Source: Membranipora membranacea
Lineage: Eukaryota > Bryozoa > Gymnolaemata > Cheilostomatida > Membraniporidae
Length of the DNA: 64,000 nt
Assembly (NCBI GenBank): GCA_914767715.1
Contig: OU612065.1
Coordinates: 3,534,001-3,598,000 of the forward strand
Reading direction: 5' to 3'
Part shown: in pieces, positions 26,301-38,747 of the stretch
How the letters are laid out: each line of letters starts with the position of its first letter
How positions within the stretch are numbered: position 1 is the stretch's first letter
The notes under the pieces: generated by a model
Seen by the model: the letters and a program-made list of their open reading frames with translations, nothing else
Told to the model about the DNA's origin: nothing
Database searches by the model: none
Made by a program: the position numbers and the translations under genes

Positions 26301-27920
26301 AGCTGCAATGTCTGTATCGAGACTGTAAAAGTAAAAATGATATGAGATCAAAGATACACCAATGTATGTTTTGATGCCTTCATCTGAGGTTCCAGGTCCA
26401 ATTCTCACAGGTAGTACTTTTGAAGCTGCTCATATATCACATTCCTAACCAATACTTTGGCAGGTATGTGACCCAGTGTCAAGAACGGAACCCGGGCTCA
26501 TAGTGCTATTGTGAAGGGCTGTTTGTCTTGTTTCGATGTCCTATCTATTTACCTGCCCAGTCAAGCATGATAAATATACTGCAGGATAATCGGTAAAAAA
26601 TGATAAATCTTTGAGTTGTTTTTATAAGCGAGCTCTCAGATTTATTATCATCCACAGTAAGAGCTGAAATGTGGATAACTTGTTGTCGGCGGCGCAGTGA
26701 AGCGTCAGTTTGACTGTCATATCAAAACTCTCTTGTATTTTATGATGGCTCGTTTGATTCTACTGGTCCCTGTTTAACCTTTTCATCAATTCTCATGAGA
26801 TGTGAGAAGTCGATTGAATTTGTTGGTAATTGGACATTCACCTGCTTTGCGTGCACTCCCAATAGTAAATTTTGACCTGGACATGTAATTAATCTATTCA
26901 GAGCTGTGTGTACAAATTTGATCTGACAAAAGCGTTCAGGTAGTTGGTACCACATAATTCATTTTAAGTAAAGCAAAAAGACCAGGAATGTCCTATCTTA
27001 TTTAATGGGGGGGGGGGGGGGACAAGCCACTGCTGTTGTTATGTCCCCACATCTTATAGCCTCATGTTTCCAAGTCAGGGTTTAGTTCTAGTTTTGTCCT
27101 ATGTAGTGTATCACCCGTCCTACAGACGGCTTTTGTCAAGCAATCGATAGAGTATCCCGGACATTTGGGGCAGAATTGGTCAACTACTATACTGCTGTTA
27201 CTGGACATCTTTCAAATTTTATATCCAAACCTTGATATCTCACAATGAAACCCTTAATATCGCTTGTACCATGTTTATAAGGCAATTGGCGGAAATAACA
27301 AAACCTGCCTATGTTCAGGTCTCCTAACTTCATCTTTCCAAGGTTGACAGCCAAAGTGAAAGCTCATAGAGTTCTGTGGGGGCGCTGGGTTTGCTTTTTG
27401 CATAATACTATGCCATACAGCCTTCCTTCACATTATGGGTACATTTTTTCCAAGACGGCACTTGTATGCGATGATTTGGGACCAACCTTGTGACACAAGG
27501 GTGAATAACTGATCCAAGTTGTACTGTGCCAAAGGCTATAACCATACAGTAACGCGAAATGGAATGTGGGTTATGGTACAGAGTACAAATAAATATGCTG
27601 GTGATACAAATCTCCCAATCAAATCTCAAGTTACTGGTGAGAATCATATCATATCATGTCATCTGAAGCCATGTAACACGCCGAGTAACTGCATCACTCG
27701 GTAAGACAGAGCCAACTCTAGAAGTCTAAATATCTGAGAAGAAGACTTCGTTTAACGATAAAAAGTATTTAGGCAAAACTATGGAATATGCTTGAGCTAT
27801 ATGACTTACCTCGATATCAGAGAACTTTGTAATCCAACTACCAGTATCTCCAAAATTTCCAAAATAATTGCGTAAGAGGTTAATCACTGATTGTTCCACT
27901 TGGCTGTATGCTCGACAATA
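20306..27920 (-). CDS. ETS transcription factor with Pointed domain, SPDEF/PDEF type
   Basis: Minus-strand exons in gene order: an upstream exon ending at 27810, then 25951-26311, 22181-22384, 21143-21874, 20776-20895 and 20306-20487 (stop TAA). From 26311 down, frame is kept for 532 residues. Exon 22181-22384 is a SAM/Pointed domain (RQWSVDQTCAWLRHYASVY, ending QLDLWKK). Exon 21143-21874 is a long Pro/Gln-rich linker. The last two exons form the ETS DNA-binding domain: HLWEFLKQLLQDG, then RKNRPAMNYDKLSRSIRQYY with the recognition helix, then KRLVYQF close to the C-terminus. The NRPAMNYDKLSRSIRQYYKKG wording is that of SPDEF/PDEF (fly Ets98B), not ELF/ESE or ERG. It would act in the nucleus at GGA(A/T) sites; SPDEF drives secretory and goblet-cell programmes in vertebrates. 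The upstream exon, open back to about 27920, has no in-frame ATG, so either another exon precedes it or translation starts at a Met in 25951-26311. Confidence 0.9.
23669..23694. mobile_element. 26 bp perfect palindromic insertion with 7 bp direct flank repeat
   Basis: Half-site CAGAGACTATAGA is followed at once by its exact complement, with no spacer. TTCACAT stands on both sides (23662-23668 and 23695-23701). It lies in an intron of the ETS gene. The CAGAG terminus matches the common hAT end pattern. Confidence 0.6.
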
Positions 27921-30900
27921 TTCATTGCATCAACTTGTTGATATAACTTGCTATAGCAAAAAACTGAAATCTTGATAAACAAGAGACACCTTAGTGAAGG
28001 GTTAGACCGCGTGACCAGCTATCTGTAATTTGATTGGTTTATATTTATAGAGCTTACACTATAACCCTGCAGTGAACCATTACAAGCTGAGCTACTATAC
28101 TCAGGGGCCTCGGCACGTACTATGCATAGCTTACGTCACATACCACCAGTCAAAAGTTTTTAAATAAACCTGTCAAATTTTTCAATGACAGTAGCAAGAT
28201 TGCTGTGGATTTATGTAAATGAGTAAACCTTCTGGATCTACGTGTAGGCTTTTTCTCAATTCACTTTTATTCATGAGCATTGAGCAGTCAATTGTTGCTT
28301 CCCACTCACATACCCAAAACCTGGATTAAAAAATGATTCATATAGAGCAATGTTGGCTGTGCATGCCTCAGAGCAAGACTACTCAATGCTTTCCTTAGTT
28401 TTTGGTACTTCAACAGTGTGCAAAAAGGCCATTATGCAACGGAGCAAAATCAAGAACCGAATTGCTATGTAATCCTTGCCATCCACAGCAAGGAGACCTG
28501 CTCGTATGCAGTGCATCAATTTCTGAAATGTGATGGGTGTCGCAATACTAAGAGTAGAATTAATTCCTCGCACTTATTGCAATAATAGTAATTTATATCT
28601 TGTATTAGATGAAATGGAGACAGAGGCTAAATTCCTGTTGTTTTTGCTACAGATTACCGACCTCTGCACGTTGGGCGGAGTTCTCCATGTCATGCAGAAT
28701 TTAATCCAAAGTGAAGTACGCTGCATTGTCTTTTTGTAAGTTTCAATGCTTGGTGGCATAGGCCTTTCATACCGAGATTGTGGGGAGATTTGTAGAGAAA
28801 GACATTATTTTTGAAATCGTAGGGACAGAAGAGGTGAAGAATGATATTGTGATGGCTAAATGTGCTGACAAAGTGAAGGAAGCCATCGTAGGCTCCCCTC
28901 GAGATATACCCACTCCCCCTGAAATACCCCCACCCCTCAATCTCCAGGTTAAATGGCTGTTGACTTTACCTTATACTGAATTCTGAATTCTAATAAAAAC
29001 AAATCTGAAATAGGCATTTAGTTGTATAGGTTTTGTCTGAGTTGACCATCCTTCCACATCTGTAATACCACAGAGGGGTACGTATATAGGATGTATTTAA
29101 GTTGTATTATATTATATAAATAAATATATTATATAAGTAAATATACAGCAACACACCTATCAATCTCATTTTGATCAATTAATTCATAAATGATAAATAG
29201 AGAGAATGGACTAAATATCATGATAAGGGCAATGCCATGAAAACAAAACAGGTCAAACATACTTTGAACAAAGCTTATCAAAAAAAAACCTTTACTTGTC
29301 CTCCCAGTGGTTTCTATTCCTTTATATGTAAATCAAATAGCATTAAATGTTCATCACTGCTCTCTTTTCTCAATATATTTTACAAAGAGAAAGTCAAATT
29401 TAATCAATTGATAAATTAATTCACTCTAATTGTGTGGAATTAAGAAACATTTTGCCTGAAATATGAGGATCTTAAGGTGCGTACACATTTTCTAGAGATC
29501 TTACTGCCAAACAAACCCTTCCAGTTTGCAAAAGCAGCATAAAGACCACTGAGCTAGTTTGGGAGATGGATAGTGATGATGTTGGATATTGCATTCTTCA
29601 GATCTCTAAAAATCATTGTTTCACACCAGATGAGAGATAAAAAGATTAGGCTGTATCCATTATCGTATAAGTACTCATATTATTTATATGTTTGTTTAGT
29701 TTTTTTTGTTTATGGTAGTATCGTATACACTGCAGTTATATGGTTTGATTCAATAGTTTGTAAGATAAGCAAGTCATAAGGGCTCCAGCTTTTCAATTAA
29801 CTTACACTAACCAGGAGAAGGAAAACAGCCAAAATCAAATGGCAACATAGCCCAGTGTATAATTATTCTTTATTTGTGGTCATTTTATTGCCCACAATGT
29901 TGTTGATTGTAACTTCTAACTTGGTAAAGCAATAAAACTACATTGACCATTGATTTAGTTTGATTTGATGATACAGTAACAAGCTGCCAATTCAGAAGCA
30001 GTAAAATGAAAAAGTTTGTCCTGCTTTGATCTTGATCCTGTTGTCCTATCAGAGATAATGGATAATTTTTTAAATATTATCCGTATTAACTATTTCCACA
30101 CGCACATTGTCTGTCGTAAGAAGTCTATTTCGGCCTACAGCACAGATCCGAACATGCTCGCCACACCAAGCATGAGAATAGCACTAGGGGAATATACTTC
30201 TATGTCCAAATTGCAGAACAGAAAAAAAAACATTAAACTTTATAAATATCCTTAATTTTATTATCATACTAATGAATAAAAACAAGAAAGAAAGATGACT
30301 GTATCTTGATTCTTACAATAGCTAAGCAGATATAACCCTCAAGAGAATTCATGATGGCATGAAAGCGTGGAGGCTAGGATTTAAGCCAACACATCAATAC
30401 GGTCCATGAAGGTTTTCTAGACTGCCTTAGGGATTGCACTATCTTACTTGCAATTTTGTGCTGGGAGATGAATGTGGCCTAATGCCTGTAAAATTAAAAA
30501 ATAATACACTTTAATTTTTTGTCAATGCTAAGACATAGCATGTCTTTCCAAGCCCGCGGAGCTTTCGGGCGGGGAACAATAGTCTTGGGGCGCAATCTAA
30601 TGTATACGTTGGGCCTGCTCAAAATGAGGCCGTCTTAAAAAAAGTTTCCCGACAATGATCAAGATGCTGTCATCCTCAGTTCATTTCCATTTCCATCAAT
30701 GTCGGCCTCTGATGATAACACATAATCACTCAAACTGAAGCAGCCTAAATTTATTTGCTGCCAAATGAGAATATTTGTTGCTACTTTTGATAACACCTTT
30801 AAAACGAGACAATAAAAACTTTGCTGTATCCATACACCACAAGATTTAAAGTTTCATGTTTTTTTTCTCTAAATCAATAGACTGCTTGAATATGGGTTAT

Positions 30901-33900
30901 TTTAAATTCCGCTGTGGAAAGGCTGTTTGATAGATGATTTCACTACAAATAAATCAATACAAATAATCTCGATAAAAATCTCAGATTAAGCCTCGTCCCT
31001 GTTACGCAAACTATATCACTTGTCCTCAAAACTAATTGCTATTTCTCAATCATTTGCTGGTTTTTAACCCCATTGCGTGTTTTTGGGATAATCTGGCTAT
31101 TCAGATGTCAACAACGACCTATTTCAACAACCAAATTCTAACAAATCACTTCAAAATGACCAAAACTAAGAACATGTGAGCAGTCAAATAATATCAATAG
31201 CTTAGACGGAGGGTCAGGATAATAAGTGATACTGGCTGGTATATATTTCATTATTATAGAAGAGAAGAGGTTAATCGGTTAATAGATGAGGGTGCCACCA
31301 TCTGCTGTTATGGTGCTGTTATGGTTGACCATGAGAGCATCCTTTTATGTCTTCCATCATACTTGACCCGTCTGTCGACCTTCCATACACCCCTTCATTA
31401 CAGTAGCTTATGCTTACATTTCAGGTGAGGGTAAGGTCCATGCATAGTTTCTATGCACTTGGATATGGGTTTCCCTCGCCGAGGGGCCGTCGGGCGAGGG
31501 GTAAAAGTCTGAGGGGCCCAGACTAGGGTATTCATAACTCAACATTCACATGCAAGTTACTAAAGCATATATTCAAGTATGCTAATTGGACAACTTTTCA
31601 ATGAGTTTATTAAGTTAAAAATTTAATTAAAGTAATATTGTGGAGTTGTACTCCCTACGATATGTACAACGTATCAGTGCCCGTAAAGTAAAGTAAAGTA
31701 AAGTGAAGTAAAGTAAAGTTTTCACAGGAGAAAAATCTGCTGCCTCATAATATATGCTTATATAAGCTAATTTTAAGGCTAGCTGAAATTTAATCACCCT
31801 CTTTACTTCATATGGACTCCTTCCTCAGATTGCCAAGAAAAATGCTAAAATATACTCCTCTAGGGTAGTAGGCCTATATACTTCTATAAAGGATAATATT
31901 AATTTTTTATTCAATTTATGAGCGTTTGAGACAATCAGCTGATGAGATGTGTTTTGTTGCGCTGCGATCTTTTCAGTAGTTGCAATGGCATAGAGGCACT
32001 GTACTATGAATTCAGAGGTTTAGTTAGCATTATTATGCGAGTCTTTTTAAACACTGCCAAAACACAGCCTGTGATCTTCATATTTCCCAAAAATCAGATA
32101 CCCTATGAATAATGTTTAATTAAAATATCAAATCATACTCAAGAGTAACAAAATTCTTCTCACTGAAAATCGATCATTTTTGAAAGCAGGTTAAGATGGA
32201 GTCCAAGCAATGAACTCGAGGAGGAAGTTCATTGGTCCAAGATGCCAAAGAAAAAACATGTTATACAATGTCGCCTAGTCAAATCAGCTCACCAGCCATC
32301 TTCAATCACTATTATCAATGACTAGTATTTATTTAGTATATTTGCTATCATTGTGTTGTGACTATGACAAACCCATCAACATATAAATAAGTATACTATG
32401 AAAAACCACAGCTCAGAAAAATGGTCATTTCCATCACTAGATTAATATCATTGTCATCAGGGAGAATCCTCTGTTGTCATCATCTGTATCAGAAATAATG
32501 TATTGTATTCCAGGATATAAAGACAAACTTACAGATGGTAAGGCTTTATATGGTAGATGGCTTCTCTCCTGCCAGAGAATCGGCGATCAATCATAGCATA
32601 CAAGATGATTGTTTATTGAAAGTGCCAACTGCCAGCTTGGCCAAATAGTGCCCCAAAGCTGGTGGATTGTGGTTAAATGGTCCCATTGTTGTGGTTTGTG
32701 TAAAAAGTAACTGAAGCCTTTTAACAAACTTACCTAGGTGTGATATGGTATGCTAATGTGGACTGTAAAACGTGTCCTAAAGATAAGAACTTATGTTCAG
32801 TCTCAATAACATCACAAAAATTCCTGTGGTAAGTTCTCAGTGCACATGTCCTCGATATAGGAAGGCTGTACTGTTTTGTAATGCTACCCTTTGAGGATAT
32901 AGATAGTACGCCACTCATACATCTTCTGCTTCTGAAAAAAATCCAACTTCCATGAAAACACTGATCTTTACTGGCTGGAGGGGCGAAGATCTGGGGGGCT
33001 CAGACTAATTCACAGCTTTCATCACTTTTACTGAATTTTAGTCTACATTTCTTACAAACATATTTTCGATATGTCATGTCATAGAGATAACATTTACTCT
33101 GCTCTAAGCTGTTGTACATCTTAATTGACTCTGAGTGTATGTATGATGTCATCTGTATTAATATACTTACACTGGTCCTTGCTGCTTATATGTCTGCAAT
33201 AATATAGGTGTCACCAAGTTCACAATAATAATTGACCCACACCACTAACACAACAAATAAATCATCAGTTTAGATACATAAAGTCTAAATTTGCCTCTCT
33301 TACCACACTGATATATATACTTTACCTATGACTAATCACATTGTTCCCTACCCCATCCATGGGGGGGGGGGAGAAGGGATGTCTTACACACTTTTGGCAA
33401 GAAATTATTTTTGTTTGTTTCTTGATTCATAATTTCGGAAACTGATTGGCCTGTGTACACAGCGAGGCTTTAATCAGGCGACTGCAAGTCTACACAAGGA
33501 GTTACCTCCTTTCTATAGCTGGAGGGTTGAATCAGCTACAATATGGTGGTCAACATCCCAGGTCTGTCTAGTCCTGTAATAAAATATAACGAGCTTACAA
33601 AACAACGTATCTCAATCAAAGAGTTGAATGGTTCCGTGTGAGTTTTTGAGGTTTTTATGACTGACCCCCCCCCCCTGCCCAGAATGATAAATTCAAAACA
33701 AGTGAATCCTTCGATTGCTGATAGCACAATAAATAGTCACAAAATATTGGCTGTTATAAAATAAAATGCTTACCAAGATGTTATCTCCAAGGATGTAAAT
33801 ATTATTGCAGCTGAAAACCCGAATACCAATTTTTATTAGACAATGAAAAGATAAGCTTTAGGCCAGCAATGACATATTATGACAACGAACCCAGGGTAAT

Positions 33901-34285
33901 TCCAAATACAACTCTGCTTGAAATCTACTTATACAACTGCTTAAAAGCCAAACAAACCTTTTTGCTTAGAAATCTATTTATAAAACTGCTTGTTTGACAT
34001 ATTCAATCTATTAATACATTGGCTCTCGTGAACAGACCAGACCAAATACTACCCTCCCAAACATGTTCATTGCCTCATCAACGTTTACTGTAACGACTTG
34101 ACAATAGCTTTAGCTTCTTATTTCACTTGGAGAATGTCGAGGCCAAGGTCATTTGGTTTGTATTTGTCTTTCCTTCAGATAAGATTCCAGTCACTACAAC
34201 TATTATTACGGCTGACATACTGTGTGCACAAAAGAGTAATTGTCCCATTCAGCAGCAACGAAGAGGAGAACGGCAGACAGTATGA
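27921..34285. other. 6.4 kb gene-poor region upstream of the ETS gene
   Basis: No gene could be supported. The ETS promoter should lie at the left end. Simple sequence includes an AAAGT tandem (31684-31720), a G run near 27006-27020 and a G run near 33361-33370. An open segment at 28762-28985 (+) ends in a Pro-rich stretch (PRDIPTPPEIPPPLNLQ) directly before a possible donor (CAG then GTTAAA), but there is no acceptor or partner exon, so I do not call it. Confidence 0.4.
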
Positions 34286-34293
34286 GTCAGAGC

Positions 34294-34326
34294 CATAGAT
34301 ATATATATATATACTGTATATCTATG
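34294..34326. mobile_element. 33 bp palindromic insertion with 8 bp target duplication
   Basis: It begins CATAGATATA and ends TATATCTATG, the exact complement, around an AT-rich centre. The 8-mer GTCAGAGC flanks it on both sides (34286-34293 and 34327-34334). Confidence 0.7.
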
Positions 34327-34610
34327 GTCAGAGCACAACCTGTAGTTAGATGCTCTCATCGCAGGTGGTGACTGGTACAAGGTATTGGGATCGGTGTCAT
34401 CTCTGATTGATATGGTGTCGCAGTTATAACTCATGAAAATATGTGCTGCTGTGGTGAACGGTTGACTACATTAGGGTTCTATCAGTTACAGTTCATATAA
34501 GATACAGGTTCAGGTCGTTATGCAGCATGAGGGGAGGGGGCAGTATCATAATCAAAACAATGAAAATCAAAATAAAGATCGAAGATAAGATCTAACTATT
34601 TGGTTGAAAA

Positions 34611-35697
34611 TAAGGTTATGATACCAGCGTTGACCGATTTGGACATTTTATATACCGTTGGTCGTTGGAAAGCTGCTGAGCTACTGATCGCTAATAGCTC
34701 ATCAAAAACGTGATTGGATGACGTTGCGTCATTTTATCGGAGAAATGAGGCCGAAAAGGCTGTTTTTAGCAAAGTGGATGGCTGCGCTACATTGATTGCT
34801 ACAAATTTCTAAACAGGTTACATTCATTCTTAGAGACATAGCTCATCCTAATTTTAGGTTGAAAATAATATTTGATGAGCCCAAAATGGCTTTTTATGTC
34901 ACGTCATAATGCGTGTTGTTTTTTAACTTTGATGATGTAATGCTAAATTTTAATCAACGATTTGAGACAGTTCAAATAAAAAAGGGCCAAATTTTTTGCT
35001 TTTTTCCACTATATTGCTGTTTAAATGACACACACCACAAATTTCAGCAGTATATCAAATGTATCAATATCAGCATAGACCATCAAAGGTAGATACGTTT
35101 TGCGCCATTTATCAATAACGTCAAACATGCTGTCAAAAGGTCCAGCACTGAAGACAGACAAATTTATTTTGAAAATTCTCACATACGAAGCCGCTTTGAT
35201 TAAGCATGGTACAAACAGGAAATGCCAACAGAATATGGCACTATGTATTTGTCTTCCTCGAATTATACCACACAGAATGACCAAAACAGCCAATTTAAGG
35301 GGCTTTGCAAGGTGTTTTTCAGCATTCTGTGTGGTATAATACGAGGAAGACTAAAACATAGTGCCATATTATGTTGGCATTTCCTGTTTTTACTATGCTT
35401 AATCAAAGCGGCTTCGTATGTGAGAATTTTCAAAATAGATTTGTCTGGCCTAAGTGCTGGGCCTTTTGACAGCATGTTTGACGTTATTGATAAATGGCGC
35501 AAAACTATCTACCTTTGATAGTAGCAATCAATGTAGCGCAGCCATCCACTTTGCTAAAAACAGCCTTTTCGGCCTCATTTCTCCGATAAAATGACGCAAT
35601 GTAATCCAATCACGTTTTTGATGAACAATTAGCGATCAGTAGCTCAGCAACGGCATATAAAATGTCCAAATCGGTCAACGCTGGTACCATAACCTTA
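34611..35697. mobile_element. 1.09 kb foldback element
   Basis: The outer arms 34611-34802 and 35521-35697 are reverse complements (TAAGGTTATG at one end, CATAACCTTA at the other). The inner arms 35082-35279 and 35323-35519 also pair, around a loop of about 43 bases. The left arm carries about 279 extra bases (34803-35081) with no partner on the right, so one side has gained an insertion or the other a deletion. The ends fit insertion at TA, as in Tc1/mariner-type elements, but this is inference. Open frames within it mirror each other on the two strands and are products of the palindrome, not genes. Confidence 0.85.
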
Positions 35698-35879
35698 ATT
35701 ATAATCCATGGAATTGGCATTTCTCTGTTAGGTCACTGAACTGTTGGTGTATGATGATAAACTAACAGTACTAAAGATAATACTCGGAAGACCTACAACA
35801 TCCCTGTTTTAACTTTGCGTTTCGAATATTTGTATCTGCTGACGTTTTCTAAAATTGTTAATAATTTAGTCCCAATAAT

Positions 35880-36330
35880 TGATACCAATCTGCTCCCGAG
35901 AAATTAACTAGTGAAACTCGGCTTGCTAAAAGTTCAGGGTTTAGACTAACCAAGGAAAATTTTAGATTTGCTTTAGCTAATTTCGGTGCTCAGAAGTTTA
36001 ACGAATTACCCAATCATGTTAAGCTGAGTCAATCCCTTGCTACATTCAAAAATGCCACTCGGAGCCACGCCCTCAAACTTCTTATCATTTCATTTTATTC
36101 TACTGCTACATTGTTCTAACTTTTCTTTACCTAGCTATTGTAATGTAATGTAATGTTTTACTGCTAATTAATGCCTGCGTGCACTTTGTAATTTTACCTG
36201 TCATTGTTCTTGATTTTTAGTTACATGTCTTTTTAATTCTACACCATATTTCTATCAATTTTTCTGTTTTCTGGGTACAAGTCCTAAGGACTTATTCTTC
36301 TCCAGAATAAACATGGAATATATATATATT
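35880..36330 (+). pseudogene. LINE 3' end remnant (C-terminal coding tail and 3' UTR)
   Basis: A frame beginning near 35910 (TSETRLAKSSGFRLTKENFR, then FALANFGAQKFNELP, then SLATFKNATRSHALKL) matches the terminal block of non-LTR retrotransposon polyproteins (FGxKxWNxLPxxxK, SLxxFKxxLK). A stop follows, then an AT-rich 3' part with TAATG repeats (36140-36155), the palindrome AAGTCCTAAGGACTT and a terminal AT microsatellite. It is 5' truncated, as is usual for dead LINE copies. Confidence 0.7.
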
Positions 36331-36662
36331 CTAATAAACCATCCAGTGTTTTTGGCTCTTCACTTATCCGTCCAAGTAATTTCAAATTATTAATTGTATT
36401 ATTGCCTGCTTAACGCTGGTAGAATGGAGTTTGCAATATGACAGGCCTTTTTATTTTTATAAAAATATAACTAATAACTAAACAGTATGAAATGCATGTA
36501 AATTCAATTCAAGTACAAAACATTGCAATGCTGTCTGTTCTCAGACTGAGTGAAATTTTGAGCACAGTTTCAGGTTTGAGCAATCAGAATAGTAAGACGT
36601 CATAGAATTATCATGTGGATATCACTCTGACAGTTTTGGGTGGTGATCAGCTGTTCTGATAC

Positions 36663-37758
36663 TTATAACCCCCTACATGTGTTATAGAACTTAACAGGCC
36701 AGCCAACCTCTCCTATTCTCTCATGGCGAGGTCTATGGAAAGCTGCTGATGAAGGCCCTCTGGTGAGATAATCAATCTGACTCGTCCGCTCCATGGTTAT
36801 CCCTCCGTTACCAACATAATAGTCATCTAGTCTTTTGACTCTGTGATGTCGATTATTGTCTGGTCCTATTAACAAAAATACGAAGAAAGATTTAAATCAA
36901 TAATCCTAAATATAAAATAGTATTTGTCTTATATCAAATTAAGAAAATAAATCATGATAGTGATAATATAGTAATTGACAACCAGTATATCTGTGACCGC
37001 AGATAAACTTATTAACAAAAATGTGGATGTCATCATATTAGGTCATTGACAAATCATCTCAAACTCAAGCTGTCCCCTCTAACTCCAACAAACTAAACTG
37101 AACTCTAGTTTGCTGTCCCCCAAAAGTTATCATTGATGAAATATAACAAGATATCGTCCTGACTCAATTTATGTTTACTGGTTCGGAGCAATGAGCTCAC
37201 TCAGTTCATTGCGCGGATAGAACGTGATAAACTTAGTATTTTATATAGACATCATGATATGGTATGGGTTGACGTGAGGCCATTCTAACTTAAGCCAACC
37301 ATAGGACTGGGGATTCGTTGTTGATCACAAGTTTTGGCAGCTGCAGAAATTAAAAGTCATTCTGTCTAGGATCTTGTCTAACAACATTGTAGGTTGTAGA
37401 TTAAAATTGTTAGGTCGAGTCATTTGGTACCCAACAATGCAATTTAAACCTGGAATTCCCTCCTTGAGGATCAGTCTCGTTTAATAGGCTATTTCGTGCT
37501 ATCACCAGCCTGATCTCATTGGGAGTTCCGGATTCCTACATGTTGAGTTACACACTAGCAATTTGTCCTGTTGAACTCAACCTTAGTTTGGTGATAGTAA
37601 TATGAAGGGTTCCCCTGATCTGCTTTGCGTTCTATACCTGAGTAAAGATTTCCTAAAATGGGCGGGCGGCCATTGGAGGAAACTGGGTTGACGTTGTATA
37701 CCGGCCCCTGACTGGTAGAGCTGCTCATGCTTGCTACGTCTGCATCTTTCCCTCCCAT
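36663..37758 (-). CDS. Small protein of unknown function, 107 aa, two exons
   Basis: Exons 37638-37758 and 36663-36865 on the minus strand join in frame across a GT-AG intron (donor CTCAG/GTATAG, acceptor TTAATAG) into 107 residues beginning MGGKDADVASMSSSTSQGP and ending GWPVKFYNTCRGL with a TAG stop. The ATG is the first codon after an acceptor (CCATTTCAG). An upstream exon ending at 38108 (donor AAG/GTGAGT) would also join in frame, and its last codons read VVHCRHHRAVFIK, so the protein may be longer. There is no signal peptide, membrane helix or coiled coil. The composition (Gly, Asn, Arg, Tyr, several Pro) reminds me of short sperm or axonemal microtubule-associated proteins, but I cannot match it to one. 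Confidence 0.55.
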
Positions 37759-38747
37759 CTGAAATGGATTGAGAAGTAACGTGAGACACAGAAGTTATAT
37801 AAGTTGTGTTGTTCCAAGGTGCGCTATAGATGCGGTTGCTGAGACCTATCTAGCCATCTAGCGTTGTGTATTGGCTCTGATACATTAGGCTTTCAATGTC
37901 TTTTATCTTATTGGGAGTTTGGTTCGGTAGTATTCTATCTGGTTATCTGCAGGCAGACTTTTTAGTTTGCTAGTCAACTGAAGAGTTGGTAAGCTTCTTT
38001 GCAAGAATAACCAGCCCTATGATAGTTGAGTATGGTTATTTTGTTATCAATATCAGACCAATTGCCTTCCCCATCATACATATCGGGTCTAATATATTCT
38101 TACTCACCTTGATGAAGACTGCTCTGTGATGGCGACAATGAACAACCTTGTGACTCTCAAATCCACTGATACACAGAGCGATATTATATTATTCCTCCCA
38201 TCAACGCAGGTGATTGATTCTATCCCTATGTTTGTTTTATAATATCGTTGATTATAATGCCTGATTAGATGCATTCAAGAAATCTCAAACATCAATAATT
38301 TTATAAAATATTCAAGTGGTATTACATGAACGAACTGAAGTAGTCTTTTCATGAAATGTTTAAACTAATTTTAATGTTTTACGAAATACAATGTGCTGAC
38401 CCTGATTGGCTTCTAAGGAATTGAGCTGTTGCCGCTGCTATGATTTTTGAGTGCGTGAGGTCTGCAATTGAACATATCAGACTGTTGTTAGGCTGGGATA
38501 CCTTGCATTAGGTTCATGTTCCTACAGAAATACACAAACGTAACCCGCTTTTTGTGCAAAGCGGTCAACTATATAGCTATTTTGTGTCATTGGCGTCGTA
38601 AACTATTAAAACTAATAAAGTTATCAATTTTAGACACTCATCCGATCTGTTTTATTCAGCACAGTCTATACAGTGTTGTACTTTCATATGCTGTCTAGCA
38701 CTAAGAATTGCTACTGCATGATGTATATCTGACAATTTCTAAGAAAA
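37759..38747. other. Gap between small gene and GT31 gene
   Basis: It holds a possible 5' exon of the small gene on the minus strand ending at 38108, and no other supported feature. The 3' UTR of the glycosyltransferase gene should lie at the right end. Confidence 0.35.

Noticed and set aside
35021..35518. Open frames of 79-98 codons on both strands with nearly the same protein
   Set aside because: They lie in the paired arms of the 34611-35697 foldback element, so each strand reads the same sequence. No known motif.
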